Assembly (NCBI GenBank): GCA_900068845.1
Contig: CEFQ01000010.1
Coordinates: forward strand, 849,326 to 913,325
Source: Enterobacter ludwigii
Lineage (GTDB): Bacteria > Pseudomonadota > Gammaproteobacteria > Enterobacterales > Enterobacteriaceae
DNA length: 64,000 nt
Direction: 5' to 3'
In this document: in pieces, positions 19,034-30,525 of the stretch
How positions within the stretch are numbered: the first letter of the stretch is position 1
How the letters are laid out: the number at the start of each line of letters is the position of its first letter
Notes under the pieces: generated by a model
What the model saw: only the letters and a program-made list of their open reading frames with translations
Database searches by the model: none
Told to the model about the DNA's origin: nothing
Made by a program: the position numbers and the translations under genes

Positions 19034-19645
19034 ATGCACAGACGACTCTGGTTACTGCTTCCTGTTGTGATCCTTAGCGGTTGCCGCATTGTGTCGCAGC
19101 AGGAGCTGGCCGACCTGAAAAATCCGCCCAATGCCAACATGGGCAATATCACGCAGATGTGGCAGCAAAAGCTGGTACCGCAAATTGCCCATGACGCGAA
19201 ACCGCTGGCAGAACTGATGAAGTCGCTCCAGTCGGCCACGGATTTTGATAGCGCGTGTAAAACCTACGGCTATCGCAGTCAGGAAGAGAATCCCTGCGTA
19301 TTCAGCGTCAGCCTGAATGGCGAGGTAACGGCAGTGAATACCACCTCGCGCAGCGGCAAGATGACGCTGAAAGATGTCTCGGGTGCCAGCGTAACGGTGC
19401 AAACCGGGCCAATTATTCGCGGTACTGCATTACGTGATGTTTACAAAGGCGTCAGCTATCAGGACTTCAATGATCAGGTGATGTTTGGCGATTTCGGTCG
19501 CACCATCAATCAGCAAGCATCCGACATGATGCAGGCATTTAAGCCGAAAGTGGGCGACAAAGTGGCGATTGCTGGCGTGTTCAGCAGTTGGGACATTCCG
19601 CAGCAGGCGCCCGATATCACACCGGCGCACATCACCCGGCAATAA
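19034..19645 (+). CDS. DUF2291-type lipoprotein within the sugar ABC operon
   Basis: A 203-residue lipoprotein: the signal peptide ends in LSGC with Cys17 as the lipidation site, so it should be anchored in a membrane facing the periplasm. The body (IVSQQELADLKNP, NITQMWQQKLVPQI, VQTGPIIRGTALRDVYKG, GDKVAIAGVFSSWD) fits the DUF2291 family, whose members often sit next to ribose-type transporters and have no proven role. I choose ATG 19034 with AGGAG at 19023-19027 over GTG 19031. Its place between the binding protein and the ATPase implies a part in uptake or ligand delivery, which is inference. Confidence 0.8.
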   Translation: MHRRLWLLLPVVILSGCRIVSQQELADLKNPPNANMGNITQMWQQKLVPQIAHDAKPLAELMKSLQSATDFDSACKTYGYRSQEENPCVFSVSLNGEVTAVNTTSRSGKMTLKDVSGASVTVQTGPIIRGTALRDVYKGVSYQDFNDQVMFGDFGRTINQQASDMMQAFKPKVGDKVAIAGVFSSWDIPQQAPDITPAHITRQ

Positions 19646-19655
19646 GGAGAGGGCT

Positions 19656-21188
19656 ATGTCGCAAATCCTGCCCCACGGGCCGCTGGATGTGATTATCGAA
19701 ACCCGCAATGTGTCACGTATTTATCCCGGCGTTACCGCCCTGGATCAGGTCAATTACCGCGTCTATCGCAACAAGGTCAACGTGCTGATTGGCGAAAACG
19801 GCGCGGGCAAATCCACCATGATGAAAATGCTGGCTGGCGTCGAGATCCCCTCCTCCGGCGAAATTCTGCTGGATGGTGAGGCGGTGGCGCTGAGCTCCAC
19901 GCATCAGGCGGAAAAACAGGGCATCAGCATTATTTTTCAGGAGCTGAACCTGTTTCCCAACATGAACGTGATGGACAACATTTTTATGGCCAATGAGTTT
20001 TTCCAGCGCGGCGTGATCAACGAGAAGTATCAATACTCACTCGCCAAAGCGCTACTGGAGCGGCTGGAACTGGATGTTGATCCCTATGCGCCGCTGGCTG
20101 AACTCGGTATCGGCCATCAGCAGCTGGTGGAGATTGCACGTGCGTTATCTAAGGACACGCGCGTGCTGATCATGGATGAACCGACCAGCGCATTGAGTCA
20201 GTCAGAAGTGAAGGTGCTGTTCAACGTTATCGACCAGCTAAAACGGCGCGGCGTCACCATCATCTATATCTCGCATCGCCTGGAAGAGCTGATGGAGATT
20301 GGCGATCACATCACCATCTTCCGCGATGGACGTTTCATCAGCGAACGTGACGTTCGCGACGCCTCGATCCCTTGGATCATTGAGCAGATGGTGGGTGATA
20401 AGAAAAAGCACTTCGATTATCAACCGGCAACGCAAGGCGAAACGATACTCAGCGTGAACGGGCTTACCGCTCTGCATCAAAACGGCGGCTACAAGCTCAA
20501 TGATGTCTCTTTCTCGCTGCGTAAAGGCGAGGTGATTGGCATTTACGGTTTGCTCGGCGCGGGCCGCACGGAGCTGTTCAAAGGGCTGATTGGCATGATG
20601 CATTGTCAGTCGGGCAGCGTCAGTCTCAACGGCGAAGCGCTGGAGAAACGCAGCTTCCAGCAGCGATTGAAAAAAGGCATCGCGCTGGTGCCGGAAGATC
20701 GTCAAACCGAAGGCGTGGTGCAGCTCATGTCGATCACCGCCAACATGACGCTCAGCGATCTCAGTCTGCGTGGCTTTCGTCGCTGCTGGCGCATGCTCAA
20801 TCCGCATAAAGAGCAGCGCCGCGTCGATGAAATGATTGGCCATCTCGCCATCAAAGTCAGCGATCCCGAGCTGCCAATTACGTCCTTAAGCGGGGGTAAT
20901 CAGCAAAAAGTGGTGCTTGGCAAAGCGCTGATGACCGGGCCGCAAGTGGTGCTGTTGGATGAGCCGACGCGCGGCATCGATGTGGGGGCAAAAACTGACG
21001 TTTATCACCTGATTGGCAACCTGGCGCAGCAAGGATTGGCGGTGATGTTTTCCTCGTCCGAGCTGGATGAAGTCATGGCGCTGGCTGATCGCATTCTGGT
21101 GATGGCCGATGGTCGCATCACCGCCGACTTACCGCGCGCGGCGGTCACGCGCGAAGCCCTGATTAGCGCCTCAACGCCGCATGATTGA
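19656..21188 (+). CDS. Sugar ABC transporter ATP-binding protein (tandem domains, RbsA/XylG type)
   Basis: A 510-residue cytoplasmic ATPase with two ABC domains. Domain 1 has Walker A GENGAGKSTMM, Walker B VLIMDEPTSAL and a variant signature, GIGHQQLVEIARAL. Domain 2 has the degenerate Walker A GLLGAGRTELFKG normal for this family, signature LSGGNQQKVVLGKAL and Walker B VVLLDEPTRGIDVG. The start is ATG 19656 after AAGGAGAGGG; the open frame extends upstream into the lipoprotein gene but that part is not likely translated. It powers import of the ligand bound by the product of 18056-18991. Confidence 0.93.
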   Translation: MSQILPHGPLDVIIETRNVSRIYPGVTALDQVNYRVYRNKVNVLIGENGAGKSTMMKMLAGVEIPSSGEILLDGEAVALSSTHQAEKQGISIIFQELNLFPNMNVMDNIFMANEFFQRGVINEKYQYSLAKALLERLELDVDPYAPLAELGIGHQQLVEIARALSKDTRVLIMDEPTSALSQSEVKVLFNVIDQLKRRGVTIIYISHRLEELMEIGDHITIFRDGRFISERDVRDASIPWIIEQMVGDKKKHFDYQPATQGETILSVNGLTALHQNGGYKLNDVSFSLRKGEVIGIYGLLGAGRTELFKGLIGMMHCQSGSVSLNGEALEKRSFQQRLKKGIALVPEDRQTEGVVQLMSITANMTLSDLSLRGFRRCWRMLNPHKEQRRVDEMIGHLAIKVSDPELPITSLSGGNQQKVVLGKALMTGPQVVLLDEPTRGIDVGAKTDVYHLIGNLAQQGLAVMFSSSELDEVMALADRILVMADGRITADLPRAAVTREALISASTPHD

Positions 21189-21208
21189 GCCCGCTGGAGA
21201 GTAAGACG

Positions 21209-22276
21209 ATGAATCAAAAATACCTGTTCTATATGTACCTGCTTAAGGCGCGCACCTTTATTGCCCTATTCATTGTGGTGAGCTTCTTCAGCTTTATGGT
21301 GCCTAACTTTCTCACGACCTCCAACCTGCTGATTATGACGCAGCATGTGGCGATCACCGGGTTGCTGGCGATCGGCATGACGCTGGTGATTCTCACCGGT
21401 GGCATCGATCTCTCGGTGGGCGCTGTGGCGGGCATTTGCGGCATGGTGGCGGGCGCGCTGCTCACCAATGGCGTGCCGCTGTGGGGCGGCAATGTCCTGT
21501 TTTTCAACGTGCCCGAAGTGATTCTGGTGGTGGCGCTGTTCGGCATTGCGCTGGGACTGATTAATGGCACCGTGGTGACGCGACTCGGCGTGGCGCCCTT
21601 TATCTGTACGCTCGGCATGATGTACGTCGCACGTGGCGCTGCGCTGCTGTTTAACGACGGCAGCACTTACGCCAACCTCGTCGGCACACCGGCGCTCGGC
21701 AACACCGGCTTTGCTTTGCTGGGTTCGGGGTCGGTGCTGGGCGTGTTTATCCCGATATGGATGATGCTCGGCTTCCTGCTGCTGGGTTTGTATCTGACAC
21801 GTAAAACACCGCTCGGCCGCTACATCTACGCCACCGGTGGCAACGAATCGGCGGCGCGCCTGGCAGGTGTGCCCATCATCAAAGTCAAAGTCTTTGTTTA
21901 TGCCTTTTCCGGTTTGTGTGCCGCGCTGGTGGGATTGATCGTGGCGTCGCAGCTACAAACTGCGCATCCGATGACCGGCAACATGTTCGAGATGGACGCC
22001 ATCGGCGCCACGGTGCTGGGCGGTACGGCATTGGCGGGCGGACGTGGTCGGGTATCGGGATCGATTATCGGGGCTTTTGTCATCGTGTTCCTCGCCGATG
22101 GCATGGTGATGATGGGCGTCAGCGATTTCTGGCAAATGGTCATTAAAGGGTTGGTGATTGTCACCGCCGTGGTGATCGACCAGTTCCAGCAAAAATTACA
22201 AAGTAAGGTGGTGCTGCTGCGCAGACATGAAAAAAAGCAGCAATCGGCCGCCCTGCCTGAAGCGACACATGGATAA
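21209..22276 (+). CDS. Sugar ABC transporter permease (RbsC type)
   Basis: A 355-residue inner-membrane permease of the branched-chain/ribose family. It is almost wholly hydrophobic helices and has the family segments [49 protein letters not shown] and [14 protein letters not shown], the last being part of the ATPase-coupling and pore region. ATG 21209 follows GGAGAG; an upstream in-frame TTG at 21185 overlaps the ATPase gene and is less likely. A Lys/Gln-rich cytoplasmic tail ends the protein. It probably works as a dimer with the tandem ATPase. Confidence 0.92.
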   Translation: MNQKYLFYMYLLKARTFIALFIVVSFFSFMVPNFLTTSNLLIMTQHVAITGLLAIGMTLVILTGGIDLSVGAVAGICGMVAGALLTNGVPLWGGNVLFFNVPEVILVVALFGIALGLINGTVVTRLGVAPFICTLGMMYVARGAALLFNDGSTYANLVGTPALGNTGFALLGSGSVLGVFIPIWMMLGFLLLGLYLTRKTPLGRYIYATGGNESAARLAGVPIIKVKVFVYAFSGLCAALVGLIVASQLQTAHPMTGNMFEMDAIGATVLGGTALAGGRGRVSGSIIGAFVIVFLADGMVMMGVSDFWQMVIKGLVIVTAVVIDQFQQKLQSKVVLLRRHEKKQQSAALPEATHG

Positions 22277-22287
22277 CAGGAGGCACT

Positions 22288-23085
22288 ATGACACGCGATT
22301 TTAGTGGAAAGACGGTGGTGATTACGGGTGCATGCCGCGGAATTGGCGCGGGTATTGCCGCGCGCTTTGCCCGCGATGGGGCACAATTGGTGATGGTGTC
22401 GAATGCCGATCGCGTCTTCAGCACCGCGCAGGTTCTCGAACAGCAGTTTGGCAGTGAGATTCTGGCGTTACAGGTAGATGTAACCAATGAGGTCGAAGTG
22501 CAGCAGCTTTATCAGCAGGCGGCTGAACGCTTTGGCAGCATTGATGTATCGATTCAAAATGCCGGTGTCATCACCATCGATCGCTTCGACTCGATGCCGA
22601 AAAGCGACTTCGAGAAGATTCTGGCGGTGAATACCACCGGCGTGTGGCTGTGTTGTCGTGAAGCGGCAAAGTATATGGTTAAGCAGGGCAGCGGCAGCCT
22701 GATCAACACCTCGTCTGGTCAGGGACGTCAGGGCTTCATTTATACGCCGCATTATGCCGCCAGCAAGATGGGCGTGATTGGTATTACTCAGAGCCTGGCG
22801 CTGGAGCTGGCGCCGTGGCATATCACGGTGAACGCGTTCTGTCCCGGCATTATTGAGAGTGAAATGTGGGACTACAACGATCGTGTGTGGGGCGAGATCC
22901 TCAGCAGTGATAAAAAGCAATATGGCAAAGGGGAGCTGATGGCGGAGTGGGTAGAAAATATACCGCTGAAGCGTGCAGGGCAGCCTGAAGATGTTGCCGG
23001 CTTGGTGGCGTTTCTCGCCTCTGACGATGCGCGTTACATCACCGGCCAGACCATTAATGTGGATGGCGGGTTAATCTTCTCCTGA
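22288..23085 (+). CDS. Short-chain dehydrogenase/reductase, last gene of the sugar/polyol operon
   Basis: A 265-residue classical SDR distinct from the one at 17202. It has [24 protein letters not shown], the NAG motif (IQNAGV), Ser in INTSSGQGR, Tyr/Lys in PHYAASKMG and the tail [11 protein letters not shown]. The region [19 protein letters not shown] before the final strand is an insertion I associate with polyol or butanediol dehydrogenases. It probably oxidises a secondary alcohol of an imported polyol. The operon has two dehydrogenases but no kinase, isomerase or aldolase, so the product must enter metabolism through genes elsewhere. Confidence 0.87.
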   Translation: MTRDFSGKTVVITGACRGIGAGIAARFARDGAQLVMVSNADRVFSTAQVLEQQFGSEILALQVDVTNEVEVQQLYQQAAERFGSIDVSIQNAGVITIDRFDSMPKSDFEKILAVNTTGVWLCCREAAKYMVKQGSGSLINTSSGQGRQGFIYTPHYAASKMGVIGITQSLALELAPWHITVNAFCPGIIESEMWDYNDRVWGEILSSDKKQYGKGELMAEWVENIPLKRAGQPEDVAGLVAFLASDDARYITGQTINVDGGLIFS

Positions 23086-23151
23086 TTTTTCTGGTCCGAA
23101 AGATGGCTCATAACACCAGAGTCATGCTCAGCATTTCATATCTGCACACAT

Positions 23152-23192
23152 TGTAGCGGCGCGATTTATCGCGCAATAAATTGCGCCGCTAC
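23152..23192. repeat. Intact GTAGCGGCGC palindromic repeat
   Basis: TGTAGCGGCGC and GCGCCGCTACA form perfect 11-bp arms around a centre with nested CGCG/AATT symmetry. The element lies between the sugar operon and ychO and may end the operon transcript. Related copies are at 565-655 (split), 60768-60805 and, more distantly, 32953-32990. Confidence 0.85.
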
Positions 23193-23334
23193 AATGAGCG
23201 CCTTGTATCATTCGTTCCCCTGTCTTAATCGAATCCAGACATTTCCGGCACTTGCATCAGAATATGCTAGGGTAGACTTATGCAGTTTTGTGAGCCATCT
23301 CTAATTCTGAACCGGGTCGAACTCTTTTTTAGCT

Positions 23335-24771
23335 ATGTTATTTACTTTGTTATCACTCAAAAGCGTGCGTTATCTCTCTGGTATTGCAGCACTTGCCGCA
23401 TCCGCGCCCGCGCTGGCATTGATTTCTGATACTAAACTCGCAGATGCCCCGTTTAGCGATCCCACATGTTTCCAGAAAATGGCCGATCAGCTGCCCGCTT
23501 TGGGTTATCAGGATGAAACGGAAGCGTTCAACAAAAAGCTGGCAACGATTGCGAAAAGCATCGGTGAAGCCAGCCAGAACAGCACGGCTGACAATCCATT
23601 AGGTCAGCAGGCCGGTCTGTGGGCTTTCAATCATTTTCGCGATGAAGTAGGAAATCGACTGGAAAATGAAGGTCAGTCGCTGCTGTCGCCCTATGGCAAT
23701 GCGCAGATCGACTTTAACGTGGATATCGAGGGTAACTTTACCGGTAGTGGTGCTTCGCTACTGACACCGTGGGCGGATAACTACCGCTATCTGACCTTCA
23801 GTCAGGTCGGTTTTCATCAAACCGATGACGGGCTGGTGGGCAATGTTGGCCTTGGACAACGCTGGGTGGCGGGCAAATGGCTGCTGGGTTATAACGGCTT
23901 TGTCGATCGCATGTTCAGCAGCGGCCAGCAACGCGCTTCGCTTGGTACGGAAGCGTGGGGCGATTATCTGCGTTTCTCCGCCAATTATTACACGCCGCTA
24001 TCAGGCTGGCAGGATCGCAATCCTTTCCAGCAGCAGCGTATGGCGCGCGGCTACGATTTCACCACGCAAGGTTATCTGCCGCAGTATCGTCAACTCGGCG
24101 CGTCGGTGAGTTGGCAGCAATATCTTGGCGATAACGTCGATCTGTTTAGCTCCGGTAATCGCTACCACAATCCGGCTGCGTTGACCTTTGGCGTCACATA
24201 TACGCCGGTGCCGCTGGTGACCTTATCAGCCAGCCATAAAACCAGCGATAGCGGTGAGAGCCAGGATCAACTCGGCTTGCGCCTTAACTATCGCTTTGGC
24301 GTGGCGCTCAGCCAGCAGTTGAGTCCGGATAACGTCGCGGCCGCGCATTCACTGCGTGGCAGTCGCTACGATAACGTCACGCGCAGTAATACGCCGGTGC
24401 TGGAATATCGCCAACGTAAAACGCTGTCGGTATTTCTCGCCACACCGCCGTGGCAGTTGAATGGCGGAGAAAGTTTGCCGCTGAAACTGCAGATCCGCAG
24501 TACCAATCCGATCGCTAAAGTGATGTGGGAGGGCGATACGCAGGCACTGAGCCTGACGCCAGGTGCCAATCCCAGCGATCCGCAGGGCTGGAGTGTGATT
24601 CTGCCCGCATGGGATAGTTCGCCAGGCGCACGTAATAGTTATCGCTTGTCAGTAGTGTTAGAAGACAGCAAACAGAATCGTGTCACCTCGAATGAGATCG
24701 TGCTGGAGTTGCAACCGCCTTTCTCATTGGAACAAGGCGATAACAATCGATTTGATTTGCTGGCGCCGTAA
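23335..24771 (+). CDS. ychO: Inverse autotransporter beta-barrel protein YchO
   Basis: A 478-residue outer-membrane protein with a signal peptide (about 1-28). Residues from about 95 to 330 form the intimin/invasin-type beta-barrel (NYRYLTFSQVGFHQTDDGLVG, NVGLGQRW, LLGYNGFVDRMF, GTEAWGDYLRFSANYYTPLS, MARGYDF). Then come RGSRYDNVTRSN, LEYRQRKTLSVFLATPPW and one Ig-like domain ending the protein. It matches E. coli YchO (464 residues) throughout. Unlike invasins it has no long passenger. The start is ATG 23335, with no good ribosome site visible. It stands alone, convergent with the porin gene. Confidence 0.9.
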   Translation: MLFTLLSLKSVRYLSGIAALAASAPALALISDTKLADAPFSDPTCFQKMADQLPALGYQDETEAFNKKLATIAKSIGEASQNSTADNPLGQQAGLWAFNHFRDEVGNRLENEGQSLLSPYGNAQIDFNVDIEGNFTGSGASLLTPWADNYRYLTFSQVGFHQTDDGLVGNVGLGQRWVAGKWLLGYNGFVDRMFSSGQQRASLGTEAWGDYLRFSANYYTPLSGWQDRNPFQQQRMARGYDFTTQGYLPQYRQLGASVSWQQYLGDNVDLFSSGNRYHNPAALTFGVTYTPVPLVTLSASHKTSDSGESQDQLGLRLNYRFGVALSQQLSPDNVAAAHSLRGSRYDNVTRSNTPVLEYRQRKTLSVFLATPPWQLNGGESLPLKLQIRSTNPIAKVMWEGDTQALSLTPGANPSDPQGWSVILPAWDSSPGARNSYRLSVVLEDSKQNRVTSNEIVLELQPPFSLEQGDNNRFDLLAP

Positions 24772-24790
24772 TCGGTGTGTGCAGAATATA

Positions 24791-24815
24791 AAAAGGGCAG
24801 CTTACGCTGCCCTTT
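24791..24815 (-). terminator. Terminator between ychO and the porin gene
   Basis: AAGGGCAGC, loop TTAC, GCTGCCCTT. On the minus strand it is followed by five T residues, so it terminates the porin gene; on the plus strand it has only three, so it may work weakly for ychO too. Confidence 0.85.
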
Positions 24816-24863
24816 GCTCATATCCAGTCGACACAGCCGGATATGCAATGAGGGAACGGCCAT

Positions 24864-25937
24864 TTAGAACTGGTACACCAAACCTACCGCAGAGACATCA
24901 TCAGATGAGATGTTCAACGCATTGTCGTCTTTCAGCAGGTTGATTTTGTATTCCGCATACACAGACATGTTTTTGTTGAAGTAGTAAGTCCCGCCTACCG
25001 CAACGTATTTTGTCAGATCGACATCACCAATACCTTCAATCTCTTTACCTTTCGATTGCACGTAGCCGACGGAAGGACGCAGACCATTCAGGAACTGATA
25101 CTGCGCAACCGCTTCAAAGTTCACCGCTTTGTTGGCAAAGCCGCCGTTGATTGGCGTGGCATTCAGCGTTTCGCCATACATGGTGGCCAGGTAAATCTGG
25201 TTAGCATCGTATTTCACGCCCGCAGTCCAGTGCTGTGCTTTCTCGCCTTCGCCGCGTAAGGCCTGGTTCTGCGTATTGGTGCGATCCAGGCTGGCGTAAG
25301 CGCCGACCAGGCTCAGACCGAAATCGAAATCGTATGAGGTAGAGAGGGCGAAGCCATCACCATTCGAACGACGCACAGCAATGTTCGCATCGCTACGATC
25401 GTTTTTGCCTTCATACTGTGCCGCAACGTTCCAGCCTTTAACCAGACCGAAGAAATCTTTGTTACGCCAGGTCAGTACGCCACCAGAACGACTGGACAGG
25501 AAGCCATCAGAGTAACCTTGATCGCCGCCGAAGTAGGGCAGCATATCGGTGTAACCCAGTACGTCATAAATCAGGCCATAGTTGCGGCCATAATCGACAG
25601 AGCCAAATTGACCAAACTTCAGACCGGCAAAGCCCAGGCGGGTTCTGTTACCTGACTGGGCATCAGCGCCTTCAGAATTGCTCAGGCTGTACTGATATTG
25701 CCATTGACCGTAGCCGGTCAGCTGGTCGTTGATCTTGGTTTCGCCCTTAAAACCCAGACGGGCATAAGACGACTTATCGCCATTTGATGCATCGTCATCA
25801 GAAAACAGATGCGAGACGTTAATTTTGCCAGTCAGATCCAGTTTGTTGCCATCTTTGTTATAGATTTCGGCGGCCTGAGCCGAAGAAAGTCCCAGCAGTA
25901 AAGGCATCACTGCTGCCAGTAAGGAGCGCTTCATCAT
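24864..25937 (-). CDS. General porin, OmpC/OmpF/PhoE family
   Basis: A trimeric 16-strand outer-membrane porin of 357 residues. The signal peptide ([22 protein letters not shown]) is followed by [17 protein letters not shown], the classical start of the mature porin; [40 protein letters not shown], a loop-3 segment [13 protein letters not shown], and the C-terminal Phe after SAVGLVYQF are all diagnostic. I cannot decide among OmpC, OmpF and PhoE by sequence alone. A second in-frame ATG lies one codon downstream. A plausible promoter lies about 90 bases upstream. Confidence 0.93.
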   Translation of the reverse strand: MMKRSLLAAVMPLLLGLSSAQAAEIYNKDGNKLDLTGKINVSHLFSDDDASNGDKSSYARLGFKGETKINDQLTGYGQWQYQYSLSNSEGADAQSGNRTRLGFAGLKFGQFGSVDYGRNYGLIYDVLGYTDMLPYFGGDQGYSDGFLSSRSGGVLTWRNKDFFGLVKGWNVAAQYEGKNDRSDANIAVRRSNGDGFALSTSYDFDFGLSLVGAYASLDRTNTQNQALRGEGEKAQHWTAGVKYDANQIYLATMYGETLNATPINGGFANKAVNFEAVAQYQFLNGLRPSVGYVQSKGKEIEGIGDVDLTKYVAVGGTYYFNKNMSVYAEYKINLLKDDNALNISSDDVSAVGLVYQF

Positions 25938-26025
25938 TTAATTTTTACCCTGTAATATTTTTTAATTTTGTCCCCATGTTCGGGGTGAAAAGAAAATGAC
26001 ACAAAAGGTTCAAGATCGACAGTGC

Positions 26026-26054
26026 ATTATATGTAACTAAATATTTCTGGTTAA
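26026..26054 (-). promoter_or_regulatory. Likely porin promoter
   Basis: On the minus strand, TTAACC (26054-26049), 17 bases, TATAAT (26031-26026). It predicts a leader of about 80 bases, the usual length for enterobacterial porin mRNAs. AT-rich repeats upstream could hold OmpR sites, but I cannot align them firmly. Confidence 0.6.
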
Positions 26055-26489
26055 CTTTTTGTGTGATTTTTAATCTCAAATTCCATTATGTGGAATTCTT
26101 TATTGGTTAAACTTATCCATAAAATGCGAGGGGAGATGATTAGATTAATAGTTAATATCATGATTTATAAGAATTATTTTAAATTTAAAGATGCGTAAAT
26201 AACATCAGTAGCTTGTTCGTGAAATAGCACAAGCCTATGCATTATTGTTCAATGGCAGATATCTAAATCCCGCTAATCATTAGCAGGGTAATTAACGGAT
26301 TCATGGCTTTGTGTCTTTTTATTTCTGTTCTGATAATAACGTTGGTCACAATATGTTATTTAGCGTTCATTTAAGAATGGATTGGCTAAATAATATTCAA
26401 TCCGGCAATTGAAATGTTAAAAGCCATTTAATTAGCTGATGGCCTTATCTGCACCGCGCTAATGCTTTTCTGCACCAATCAAGCACGTG

Positions 26490-26510
26490 ACGCCCCAAAA
26501 AGGGGCGTTT
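26490..26510 (+). terminator. Orphan terminator-like hairpin in the porin-astC gap
   Basis: ACGCCCC, loop AAAAA, GGGGCGT, then TTTAT. No gene lies upstream on this strand, so if it is a real terminator it would end an unannotated transcript. Confidence 0.45.
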
Positions 26511-26716
26511 ATCGCTTCAATTTGGCGAAATATTTCCTGTGCGATCACAAAAGCGATATTTCATTTTGCCGATGCATAAATCCGCTAAATAAATGGCTGC
26601 CATTCAACCCCCATCAGACTTGTATTCACTTTTTATGCAATTAAAGTGAATAGTAACAGTTGTTAAGTTATTGATATTTCGTAGTGGTAAGCCGTTTATG
26701 CAATTTTGCAGCTAGC

Positions 26717-26732
26717 TGGCACGCTAACTGCA
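26717..26732 (+). promoter_or_regulatory. Sigma-54 promoter of astCADBE
   Basis: TGGCACGCTAACTGCA fits the sigma-54 consensus TGGCACG-N4-TTGCA at all but one position, with exactly 10 bases between the invariant GG (26718-26719) and GC (26730-26731). Transcription would start near 26743, about 70 bases before astC. E. coli astC also has a sigma-54 promoter activated by NtrC under nitrogen limitation. NtrC half-site-like TGCACC elements occur about 250 bases upstream (near 26450 and 26471), but these are tentative. Confidence 0.88.
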
Positions 26733-26813
26733 ATATACAGTAGAGCTGTCACTTAACATTATTAACAATTTTAAAACAAAAGCTTCACCGGGTGTGGAGC
26801 AGGAGAATGGGCT

Positions 26814-28030
26814 ATGTCACTGCAGGTTTCACGTCAACATTTCGATCAATGGATGATGCCAGTTTATGCACCCGCTGCTTTTGTTCCGGTTCGTGCTGAA
26901 GGGTCAACGCTCTGGGATCAGCAAGGTAAAGCTTATATTGATTTCGCCGGTGGCATAGCCGTTAACGCATTGGGTCATGCGCATCCCGCGTTGCAACAGG
27001 CGCTGACCGAGCAGGCGGGCAAACTGTGGCATACCGGCAACGGCTATACCAATGAACCGATCCTGCGCCTCGCCAAACAGCTGATTGATGCCACCTTTGC
27101 CGATCGCGTGTTCTTCTGTAACTCCGGTGCTGAAGCAAACGAGGCGGCATTAAAGCTGGCTCGTAAAACCGCACACGATCGTTTTGGTGCGGAGAAAAAT
27201 GGCATCGTTGCTTTTAATAATGCATTCCACGGTCGCACGCTGTTCACCGTGACGGCGGGTGGACAACCCGCCTATTCACGTGACTTTGCGCCGCTGCCGC
27301 CGGCGGTGGAGCACGCTCATTTCAACGATCTGGCCTCTGCGGCGGCGCTGATTAATGACCAAACGTGTGCGGTTATCGTTGAGCCGATTCAGGGTGAAGG
27401 CGGCGTGCTGCCAGCCGATCCCGCATTCCTGCGCGGGCTGCGTGAGCTTTGCGATAAACACCATGCAGTGCTGATTTTTGACGAAGTACAGAGCGGCGTG
27501 GGTCGTACCGGCTCGCTGTATGCCTACATGCATTACGGCGTAACGCCGGATGTGTTGACCACCGCCAAGGCGTTGGGCGGCGGCTTCCCGATTGGCGCCA
27601 TGCTGACGCGCGAAGATTTGGCGCAGGTGATGGGTGTCGGCACGCACGGCACCACTTACGGCGGCAACCCGTTGGCGGGCGCCGTGGCCGGCAAAGTGAT
27701 GGAGTTAATTAACCAACCGGCGTTTATGGCGGGCGTGGCCGAGCGTCATCAATGGTTTGTTAACGCACTGGAAGAACTGAACCGACGTCTGCCGGTGTTC
27801 AAAGAAGTGCGCGGGCTAGGGCTGCTGATTGGCGCGGTGCTGAACGATGATTTCGCCGGCAAAGCCAAACAGTTCAACCTTACTGCGGCTGAAGAGGGCG
27901 TGATGGTGCTGATTGCTGGCGCTAACGTGGTGCGTTTTGCGCCGGCGCTTAATATTAGCGAGCGCGAAGTCAAAGAAGGGCTAGCGCGCTTCGAACGTGC
28001 CTGTGAACGCGTGCTCAAAGGAGCCACATC

Positions 28031-28034
<4 letters not shown>
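26814..28034 (+). CDS. astC: Succinylornithine transaminase AstC
   Basis: AstC is the PLP-dependent transaminase of the arginine succinyltransferase (AST) pathway, turning succinylornithine plus 2-oxoglutarate into succinylglutamate semialdehyde plus glutamate. The 406-residue protein has the class III features [52 protein letters not shown] and the PLP lysine in [11 protein letters not shown]. It could also act on acetylornithine, as close relatives do, but the downstream astADB and astE settle the pathway. It is the first gene of the operon, after a GGAG-type ribosome site, and overlaps astA by four bases. Confidence 0.96.

Positions 28035-30524
<2,490 letters not shown>

Positions 30525-30525
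<1 letters not shown>

Larger units (their letters stand above)
25938..26813. other. Long porin-astC intergenic region (876 bp)
   Basis: AT-rich DNA, divergent between the porin and the ast operon. It contains the porin promoter (26026-26054), a hairpin CCCGCTAAT/ATTAGCAGGG near 26267-26288, GCCAT/ATGGC arms near 26425-26443, a terminator-like hairpin at 26490-26510, and the sigma-54 promoter at 26717-26732. A 60-codon frame at 26462-26644 has no ribosome site and looks like chance. E. coli keeps micF beside ompC in this arrangement; I do not recognise a micF sequence here. Confidence 0.7.

Noticed and set aside
26060-26490. micF antisense RNA beside the porin gene
   Set aside because: I looked for the conserved 5' pairing region and 3' terminator of micF on the plus strand and could not recognise them.
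26462-26644. 60-codon frame in the porin-astC gap
   Set aside because: No ribosome site, Cys/Asn-rich random composition, and it spans a terminator-like hairpin.
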